Source: DASVAL01 sp035649575
Lineage (GTDB): Bacteria; Planctomycetota; UBA1135; UBA2386
Direction of reading: 5' to 3'
Assembly (NCBI GenBank): GCA_035649575.1
Contig: DASRJH010000005.1
Span: 1-49,521, forward strand
DNA: 49,521 nt
The notes under the pieces are model-generated. The model worked only from the letters and a program-made list of their open reading frames with translations. It was not told the DNA's origin and made no database searches. The translations under genes were made by a program, and so were the position numbers. Shown here in pieces: positions 1 through 6,163 of the stretch; the first letter of the stretch is position 1; each line of letters starts with the position of its first letter.

Positions 1-896
1 ACGGCACCGGCTGCGACATCGAGGCCGACCACCGCGATCACCGTAAGGTCCGGCGCCTCGGCCCAGACCTTGTAGACGCCGGCTTCGAGCGCCGAGAGGC
101 AGAACGCGCCGTCGTCACCGGTCAGGGTTTCGCCGTAGCCAGCGCCGTTGCTGGTCGTGCGCACGCGCACGCGCACTGCGGGCTTGCCGTCGGGCATCCG
201 CACCATGCCGCGCACCTTGCCGCCGAGGGGCAGTACGGCCTCGACGGGCTTGGACGGATCGTCGACCTGGATCGGCGTCCGTGCGTACTCGAGGTTGCCC
301 GCCATCAGGTGCAGCGGTGTCACCTTCGGCAACCCCTTCAAGAGAAACCTGCCCTCGGCGTCGGTCACAGCCGTCCACAGCGGCAGCGGCACCACGAGCC
401 ACACTAGGCCGGGCTTGGTCGGGTTCCCGAGGATGCGCGCCCACACCTGGACGTCCGCGAGCGGCAGACCGGTTTCCTTGCTGCGGACCACGCCATGTAC
501 TTCGCTTGCCTCGCCGAGGTCGATGCGCAAGTTGCCGGAATCGACCGTGTCCCCACGAACGGTCAGAACGCCGATCCGTTTCTCCGTGCGCGCGAGCACG
601 AGGAACGAATGGAAGCCCCATTGCTGCTTCTCGAACCAGGGCACGGCGCGGAAGGCGAACGAGCCGTCGGCGGCGGCGAACGCTTCCGCTGCCGCATCGA
701 CCAACCCGCTCTGCGTGTCGTTGTGCCAGAGGGTGACGCGCACCTTCTCGTCCCCGGCACCGCTCACCGTGCCGCGCACGTCGCGCACGACCGGCGCGGC
801 CGGGGTCTGCGCGGCGACGGGGGTGGCGAGTGCCGCAGCCAGCAGGCACCAACCGAAAGGACAGTGCGGAACCGCCGAAGTCGGAAGGATGCGCAT
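1..896 (-). CDS. secreted carboxypeptidase-regulatory-like domain protein (C-terminal part beyond window edge)
   Basis: This reading frame is open from an ATG at 896 (minus strand) to the left edge, so the protein is cut after about 298 residues. Residues 1-30 form a signal peptide: a hydrophobic core, then a cleavage-like VAAQ. At least three Ig-like repeats of the CarboxypepD_reg type follow, each with a G-x-V strand start and a G-x-F/Y turn: about residues 37-85 (VRGTVSGAG, DGSFAF), 130-195 (VHGVVRSKETG, DAEGRFLLKG) and 228-285 (VRGMVRMPDG, GAYKVWAEAP-like end). Such domains are extracellular beta sandwiches used in adhesion or as scaffold. A TAGCAT box lies only 7 nt upstream of the ATG and would give a leaderless transcript. 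The gene is divergent from the sigma-factor fusion, which carries the same type of domain, so a functional pair is an inference. The ligand is unknown. Confidence 0.85.
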   Translation of the reverse strand, partial: MRILPTSAVPHCPFGWCLLAAALATPVAAQTPAAPVVRDVRGTVSGAGDEKVRVTLWHNDTQSGLVDAAAEAFAAADGSFAFRAVPWFEKQQWGFHSFLVLARTEKRIGVLTVRGDTVDSGNLRIDLGEASEVHGVVRSKETGLPLADVQVWARILGNPTKPGLVWLVVPLPLWTAVTDAEGRFLLKGLPKVTPLHLMAGNLEYARTPIQVDDPSKPVEAVLPLGGKVRGMVRMPDGKPAVRVRVRTTSNGAGYGETLTGDDGAFCLSALEAGVYKVWAEAPDLTVIAVVGLDVAAGA

Positions 897-998
897 TCGC
901 GGGATGCTACCGCGGATCCGCGCGGCCCCGTGGGCGCTGGGGGCAGGTTCTGCAGGTTTCGCGGCGGCGCGCATCCGATCCGTCCGCGTCGGGACTGA

Positions 999-1004
999 TA
1001 GGCT
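999..1004 (+). promoter_or_regulatory. possible -10 element of the sigma-fusion gene
   Basis: TAGGCT fits a TANNNT -10 box and lies 10 nt before the ATG at 1015. The 118-bp divergent spacer (897-1014) must hold both promoters. No convincing -35 or Shine-Dalgarno sequence is visible for either gene. Weak call. Confidence 0.2.
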
Positions 1005-1014
1005 GCCAACGCCG

Positions 1015-4000
1015 ATGACCTCCCGCCCCTTCGACGTCGAACTCAGCCTGCGCCAGCACGGTGCGTCGTTGCGCCAGCTCGCTGCGGAACTGCTGCGCGA
1101 TCCGGGCGCGGCCGACGATGCGGTCCAGGAGGTGTGGGCCTCCGCGCTGCAGCGACCGCCGCGGCACGCGGGCTCGCTCGGTGGATGGTTGGCGACGGCG
1201 CTCCGCAACATCGCGCGCAAGCTGCGGCGCGGTGAGCAGCGGCGGGTGCGACGCGAGGCGGTGGGGGCGCGCGGTGGCGAAGTCGAGGACCACGCGACGG
1301 TGCTCGCGCGCGAGGAACTGCTGCACCGGCTGGTCGCGCAGGTGTCGGCGCTCCCTTCGCCGTTCCGCGAAGCGATCTGGCGCAGGTTCTTCGAAGGCAT
1401 GGCGCCGCGGGAGATCGCCGAGGCGAGCGGGGTTCCTGTGGCGACGGTGAAGAGTTGGCTGCAGCGCGGCCTGCAGCAGCTTCGCGAGAGGCTCGGGGAG
1501 GAGGAGTCGGGCTGGCGCGGCGCGGTGGCGGTGGCGTTCGGGTGGAAGGAGAGCGCGGTGCCCGCCGGCGCTGCTGGAACGGCCACGGCGTGGTCTGGAG
1601 TGTTGCTCATGACGGCATGGACGAAGTCGGTGGCGGTGATTGCGGTCGCGGCGCTCGCCGGAGTGCTGTTCTGGTCGGTGCGCGAGCCCAGCAGTTCCTC
1701 CCCGAGCGCGAGCCTCGCGTCGCTTCCGATTGCCGATGCAGTCGCGGCGAAGCCATCGACGGATCGAGATCGCAGTCGAGGCGACACGTCTGTTGCTGCC
1801 TCCGCTCCGGGCGCCCCCGAGCGCGCGGTTGTGATGCCTCTGCCCGCGAACGCGACGCTGCGCGGCCGCTGCGTCGACGCCGCGGGAGTTCCGCTCGCGG
1901 GATGCACGGTACGGCTCTCGGGCATGGCTGCCGAAGGCGACCGCATGGACGCGTGGCTTGCCGAGCACAGCGCGCCTGCCTGGCAGAGTCCCGAGGCGCA
2001 GACGACGGGCTCCGATGGTGGGTTCGCGTTCACCTTCGCACCTCCGCCGCCGTTCCGGTTCACGCTGGAGATCCAGTCGCCGCATTGCGTCGGCCTGAGC
2101 TGGCGTTGGCAACAACTGGCGGCCAGCGCAGTCGTCGACCTCGGCGACGTCGCCATGCTGCCCGGCATCACCGTGGTCGGTCGCGTCGTCGACGAACAGG
2201 GCCAGCCGCGCGCCAATGCGAGGATCAGCCTGCAGAACGGGTTCGGCGGCAGTGCTGAGGCATTGCGGGCCGCCGGTCTCTTCGGCACGACGGCCGGCGC
2301 CGACGGGCGGTTCGCGGTCGACAGGGTGTTGCTGCCCAGCCTCTACCTGCTCGCCGTCGATGACTGCGAACTCGTGCGGCCGTTGTCGCTGACGCTGGCG
2401 CCCGAACCCGCGACGCAGGACGTCACCATCGTCGTGAAGCCGGCGGCGGAGTCGGTGCGGATCACCGGCACCGTGGTCGACAACGCCGACGAGCCCGTTG
2501 CCGGTGCATGGATCGGGATCGACGATTGGGATGGCCCGCCCACCCCATTCACCGTGAGTGGTCGCACCGGCCGCTTCGAGTTGAAGGGGCGCCGCGACAC
2601 GGCGCGCGGCGGCGTGCGCATCGCCGTGCGTTCGCTGCTGCACGAACCGCTGCGCCTCGACCAACCGGTGGCTTGGGGTACGCAGGGCGTTGTGCTGCGG
2701 CTGCAGCGGGGGGCACCGGTCATCGTGCGAGTGACGGATGCGAACGGCGCGCCGGTCGAGTCGTTCGCGGTGCGGGTGCTGCCCTTGCACGCGGTGGGCA
2801 CTTCGAGCGCTGGCCGCGTGCTGGCGCGTGGGCCGTTCGTCGACGGCATCGCCACGGTCGCGAGCGTGCCGATCGGCAAGTGGCTCGTGTGCATCGAACC
2901 GCCGACGGGCTCGACCGTGACAATGGTCACGGCCCCGATCGAGATCGTCGATCGTTCGCCGCGGCGTCTGGATCTGCGCCTCGTCGATGCGACGCGGACG
3001 GTGCGCGTCGTCGATCGCGCGGGCAAGGCGATCGTCGGCAGCAAGATTCGCGTCGCCGATCCCGTCGAGGGGCCGGTCGACGACGGCACCCAGGTCGTGG
3101 CCCCTGCAGTGTTCGCCGGCATGCAGACGCGGCGAAAGGCCGTGCTCGTCAACGAAGGTGCGACGGATGCCGCGGGTGCGGTGGTCGTGCGGGGTCCGGC
3201 GGATCGCGTGGTGACTCTGCTGTTGGACGGCCCGGGCCACGTGCCGGTGGTGCGCGCCGACGTGATGCTGACGGAGCCCACCGAACTGGTCGTCCGCGTC
3301 GACAAGGGTGGCAGCGTGACCGGTCGCATCACGCCACCTGAAGCGCTCGCCGAGATGCGCCGGCTCGTGGGCGTCCCCCTCGAAGGGCCGATTCCGGCAG
3401 CGCGCGCGGCGAACTGGGCGTTCGTGAGCATGTCGATGGCGCGCGCGCAGACTCCGCCGCTCGCGTTCGTACTCGATTCGCAGGGTGGGTTCGCCGGGCA
3501 CGCAATCGCACCGGGAACATGGGGCATCGGTGTCAGGCTCGGTGCTTCGTGGGCGAGCGGGGGCAGCGTCGTCGTCCGCGAAGGTCAGACCACCGAAGTG
3601 GTGCTCGACCTGAGTTTGCTGCTGCCCGGCGTGCTTCTCGGCGACGTCACCTGGAATGGCGTGCCGCTCGCCAACGACACGGTCCATCTCGATTGGTCGA
3701 CGCCGACCGGACGCGAACATCCCGACTCCGGACAGTGTGATGTGCGCACGGATGCGCAGGGCCGCTTCGAGCACCGCGGTCGGCCCGGCAGCTACACCCT
3801 GACCTTGCAGAAGCCCGGCCGCACCGTGCTGCGACTGCGGGCCGGCTCCACAGCGACGGTCGCGCGCGACCAGACGACGCACCACTCGTTCGCGATCACG
3901 TCGGGCAGAATCGAGCTCGTGCTGCTCGACACGGAAGGCCGCCCAGCCCAGGTCGGGCAGCTGAGGGCGAACGGCGCGGATCCGGCGGCCTACGCGGAAC

Positions 4001-4227
4001 TGGCTCGGGATGACGCGACGGGGCCGTTCCGCGCGGAAGTGGAGCCGGGCGACTACGACCTGTTCGTGCTGCCCGACGGCCACTCCATCGCGAAGCGCTT
4101 GCAGGCTGCGCCGCAGGACCCGAACGACCTCATGCGCCGGTTGCGGGTCAAGGTCGGCCACGCGACCGTCGTCGCAGGACAGACCACGGTCCTCGAACTG
4201 CGGATGACGACCGAAGCGCCGCGGTAG
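1015..4227 (+). CDS. ECF-type sigma factor fused to a transmembrane helix and carboxypeptidase-regulatory-like repeats
   Basis: The protein has about 1070 residues. Residues 6-75 look like sigma region 2 (DAVQEVWASAL, then the basic ARKLRRGEQRR). Residues 103-158 look like sigma region 4, with a helix-turn-helix (REIAEASGVPVATVKSWL). One hydrophobic segment follows at about 204-224 (SVAVIAVAALAGVLFW), then a Ser/Ala/Pro linker to about 275. The rest, to 1070, is a series of Ig-like CarboxypepD_reg repeats starting near residues 279, 387, 483, 768 and 874. Basic residues before the helix predict a cytoplasmic sigma part and a C-terminal part outside the membrane. The ATG at 1015 was chosen because it precedes region 2; the frame is open upstream only because it runs antisense to the divergent gene. 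Fusions of this kind are known from Planctomycetota, but signalling mechanism and target promoters are not visible here. Release by proteolysis is one possibility. Confidence 0.85.
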   Translation: MTSRPFDVELSLRQHGASLRQLAAELLRDPGAADDAVQEVWASALQRPPRHAGSLGGWLATALRNIARKLRRGEQRRVRREAVGARGGEVEDHATVLAREELLHRLVAQVSALPSPFREAIWRRFFEGMAPREIAEASGVPVATVKSWLQRGLQQLRERLGEEESGWRGAVAVAFGWKESAVPAGAAGTATAWSGVLLMTAWTKSVAVIAVAALAGVLFWSVREPSSSSPSASLASLPIADAVAAKPSTDRDRSRGDTSVAASAPGAPERAVVMPLPANATLRGRCVDAAGVPLAGCTVRLSGMAAEGDRMDAWLAEHSAPAWQSPEAQTTGSDGGFAFTFAPPPPFRFTLEIQSPHCVGLSWRWQQLAASAVVDLGDVAMLPGITVVGRVVDEQGQPRANARISLQNGFGGSAEALRAAGLFGTTAGADGRFAVDRVLLPSLYLLAVDDCELVRPLSLTLAPEPATQDVTIVVKPAAESVRITGTVVDNADEPVAGAWIGIDDWDGPPTPFTVSGRTGRFELKGRRDTARGGVRIAVRSLLHEPLRLDQPVAWGTQGVVLRLQRGAPVIVRVTDANGAPVESFAVRVLPLHAVGTSSAGRVLARGPFVDGIATVASVPIGKWLVCIEPPTGSTVTMVTAPIEIVDRSPRRLDLRLVDATRTVRVVDRAGKAIVGSKIRVADPVEGPVDDGTQVVAPAVFAGMQTRRKAVLVNEGATDAAGAVVVRGPADRVVTLLLDGPGHVPVVRADVMLTEPTELVVRVDKGGSVTGRITPPEALAEMRRLVGVPLEGPIPAARAANWAFVSMSMARAQTPPLAFVLDSQGGFAGHAIAPGTWGIGVRLGASWASGGSVVVREGQTTEVVLDLSLLLPGVLLGDVTWNGVPLANDTVHLDWSTPTGREHPDSGQCDVRTDAQGRFEHRGRPGSYTLTLQKPGRTVLRLRAGSTATVARDQTTHHSFAITSGRIELVLLDTEGRPAQVGQLRANGADPAAYAELARDDATGPFRAEVEPGDYDLFVLPDGHSIAKRLQAAPQDPNDLMRRLRVKVGHATVVAGQTTVLELRMTTEAPR

Positions 4228-4235
4228 GCACCGCC

Positions 4236-4255
4236 GGCTGGAGAGGAACTCGGCA
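4236..4255 (+). repeat. 20-bp dispersed repeat, copy 1
   Basis: GGCTGGAGAGGAACTCGGCA lies 9 nt after the stop codon of the sigma-fusion gene. It matches 8747-8766 at 19 of 20 positions; that copy also lies just after a stop codon. It may be a small intergenic repeat or a chance match. Confidence 0.3.
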
Positions 4256-4352
4256 GCGGAACCTGGGCCAGTAGCAGCGCCGAGAGCCAGCTCTCCGCGA
4301 CCTGCGGCTGGACCGGGTCAGACTCAGCGCACGGTGCGCGTGCTGATCAGGC

Positions 4353-5045
4353 CTACTTCTGCGCCTTGTCGGGCAGCAGGGCCTTGTCGATCGCCGCTCG
4401 CAGTTCCTCGCTGTCCGGCTTGACCTTCGAGTCGAAGAACTGCAGCACCGTGCCGTCCTTGCCGATCAGGTACTTGCTGAAGTTCCACTTCGGCAGCTTG
4501 CCGGACGCCTTGCTCAGCAGGGCGTAGACGTCGCTCTGCCCCGTGCCAGCCTTGGTCTGCACTTTGGCGAACATCGGAAAGTCGACGTGGTACTTGTCGG
4601 TGCAGAAGGTGCGGATCTGCTCCGGCGTGCCAGGCTCCTGGGCGCCGAAGTCGTTGCTCGGGAAGCCGAGCACGGCGAAGCCCTTGTCCTTCAGCTTGCC
4701 GTGCAGTTCCTGGAGGCCGGCGTACTGCGGCGTGTAGCCACACTCGCTGGCGACGTTGACGACCAGGGTGACCTTGCCGCGGTATTGGGCGAGATCGACG
4801 TCCTTGCCTTCCAGAGTGCGGGTCTTGAGGGTGTAGAAGCTCATGGCGGGTGTCGCGGCAGGTGCGCTCTTCGCGTCGGTTGCTGGTTTCTGCGGGTCGG
4901 CCTTGGCCGGCGGTTGCTGCTCGCCCTTGGGCGGAGTCTTGGCCGGCGGTTGTGGTTCCTGAGCCAGGGGTTCGCCCGAGCAGGGCGCGGGGCCTGCAAG
5001 TACGGCGAGGGTGAGGATCGGGAACAGGAGGGTGAGGCTGCGCAT
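4353..5045 (-). CDS. secreted glutathione-peroxidase-family protein
   Basis: A 230-residue protein of the thiol peroxidase (GPx) family, which reduces hydroperoxides with thioredoxin or glutathione. Residues 1-22 are a signal sequence. Cys22 after PAP is a poor lipobox. Residues 25-66 are a Pro/Lys/Ala linker, and the GPx fold starts near 68. The peroxidatic Cys is C102 in NVASECGYTPQY. The second conserved motif reads FPSNDFGAQEPG (128-139), so the usual catalytic Gln (FPCNQFGGQEPG) is Asp132. The resolving-type Cys is C148 (FCTDKYHVDFPMF). Trp187 and Asn188 (WNFSKYLIG) are kept. Length is normal apart from signal and linker. The start follows a plausible ribosome site (CTGGAGAACGAC), and TAGACT lies 22 nt upstream. 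An envelope location is inferred. The Gln to Asp change may lower activity. Confidence 0.88.
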   Translation of the reverse strand: MRSLTLLFPILTLAVLAGPAPCSGEPLAQEPQPPAKTPPKGEQQPPAKADPQKPATDAKSAPAATPAMSFYTLKTRTLEGKDVDLAQYRGKVTLVVNVASECGYTPQYAGLQELHGKLKDKGFAVLGFPSNDFGAQEPGTPEQIRTFCTDKYHVDFPMFAKVQTKAGTGQSDVYALLSKASGKLPKWNFSKYLIGKDGTVLQFFDSKVKPDSEELRAAIDKALLPDKAQK

Positions 5046-5067
5046 GTCGTTCTCCAGAAGGGGCGCG

Positions 5068-5073
5068 AGTCTA
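5068..5073 (-). promoter_or_regulatory. putative -10 box for the GPx-like gene
   Basis: On the minus strand TAGACT is followed by a GC-rich discriminator (CGCGCCCC), 22 nt before the ATG at 5045. The same TANACT plus GC-rich arrangement precedes several other genes in this window. No clear -35. Confidence 0.3.
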
Positions 5074-5258
5074 TCCTCGCTCCGGAACTCTGCGTCCTGC
5101 CCGAGGCAGGAAAGCGATCGCCAAGGACGCGGCAGCCAGGCGTGGATCGCGCGTGCTCTTGATCAGAAGCGTGCCTTCCATTGGAGGTCGTCCTTCGTCT
5201 CGCCCTTCCAGTCGACCGGGATTCCGCGAAGATGCGCGTCCCGGTCTTGCCCGCAAGC

Positions 5259-5411
5259 ATGAGCACGCCGCGAATCGGATGCGGTGGCAAGGGCAGCCTC
5301 GCCGACCGCATCGACGCCGAGGCCGCGGCCCGCGGGCTGCCGCCTGCGGTCCGCGACGCGTTCCGCCTGCTCGTAGCCGGCGAGCCCTGTCGCGCCGCAC
5401 CGCCGCGCTGA
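5259..5411 (+). pseudogene. short possible gene remnant of unknown family
   Basis: A 50-codon frame from ATG encodes MSTPRIGCGG..., then a helical stretch around ADRIDAEAAARGLPPAVRD that looks coding (high G/C at third positions). It stops at 5411, while a second coding-looking frame starts at about 5421 (LLEPRRWEAELRTVPRRITW) and fades near 5560. Frames that change every 150 bases suggest a decayed gene, but the family is not recognised. A short minus-strand tail at 5163-5240 (IPVDWKGETKDDLQWKARF before a stop) may be the end of another broken gene. Confidence 0.3.
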
Positions 5412-5560
5412 CGCACGCGCGTGCTGCTGGAACCGCGGCGGTGGGAAGCCGAACTGCGGACCGTTCCGCGTCGCATCACGTGGCCCGATCGCCCTGCCGC
5501 CGAACCGGCGAACCTGGCAATTCCCCTTGTGCCAGGCCTGTCCGACGACACGCTTGCGGG

Positions 5561-5779
5561 ATGGCGCCGGCCAACTGCGAACGCTGCCGCGCGACGATCC
5601 GAATGGACCACTGGCGCTTCTGCCCCGATTGCGGTGTGCGCCTGGCGACGACTCCTCGCATGCCCGGAGTGCGAGTGCAGGAGGGCTGGTCCACCTATTG
5701 TTGGCAGTGCGGGCATATCGGCCACCGCGGACGGTGTGGACGCGATCGCCAAGCGGACGTCCCACCTGCCCGGCCATAG
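5561..5779 (+). CDS. small zinc-ribbon protein, hypothetical
   Basis: The 72-residue frame starts at ATG 5561. It has CERC (residues 6-9) and CPDCG (21-25) spaced like a classic zinc ribbon, then CWQCGH (47-52) and one more Cys, so it could bind one or two zinc ions. Third codon positions over the first 40 codons are strongly G/C, as in neighbouring real genes, and then become less so. There is no signal peptide. The overlapping 5421 frame runs through it in another register, so either this is a free small gene or the 3' part of a frameshifted longer gene. Function unknown. Confidence 0.45.
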   Translation: MAPANCERCRATIRMDHWRFCPDCGVRLATTPRMPGVRVQEGWSTYCWQCGHIGHRGRCGRDRQADVPPARP

Positions 5780-6163
5780 CGCGCGCTCGGGCCAGGACAT
5801 GGGCTTTTCGCCCCAGCCGCCCGGACGGCCAACGCCGCGGCCATCGCACGCTGGCGGACCTGGGCCGGCAAGGGCCGCGTCAGAGCGAGGTGAAGCGCGA
5901 ACAGCCCTCGAGGCGTGGAGCCAGCGGTTCGCTGCGGTTTCGGGCTCGTAACAAGCGCGCTTCGTTCACGCGGCTCTACAGCCGACCGCGCCTGGGGCAT
6001 GCCCATTGCGGCGATCAGCCAGCCCCCGAATCCCTTGCGGGCGCCGTGTTCTCCCCACGCCGACGCCCTCACCGATCATGCCGAGCAGAGGGCGGTCCGT
6101 ACGCAACCTCTGCGCCGGACTCGCCACCGGCTTCCATACCCCAGGTTCCCAACGGAGACGCAG
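5780..6163 (+). other. 384-bp stretch with no convincing gene
   Basis: Six-frame reading gives only compositionally open frames (Arg/Pro/Ala-rich) without recognisable motifs. It ends with GGAGAC 5-10 nt before the kelch-like gene, which is that gene's ribosome site. With 5046-5560 it forms a gene-poor, probably decayed interval. Confidence 0.5.

Noticed and set aside
148..1014. Open plus-strand frame upstream of the sigma-factor gene
   Set aside because: It is the antisense shadow of the minus-strand CarboxypepD_reg gene; the real protein begins at the ATG 1015 before sigma region 2.
907..4161. Long minus-strand open frame of 1084 codons opposite the sigma fusion
   Set aside because: It is Arg/His-rich, has no motifs and mirrors the real gene; long antisense frames are expected in such GC-rich sequence.
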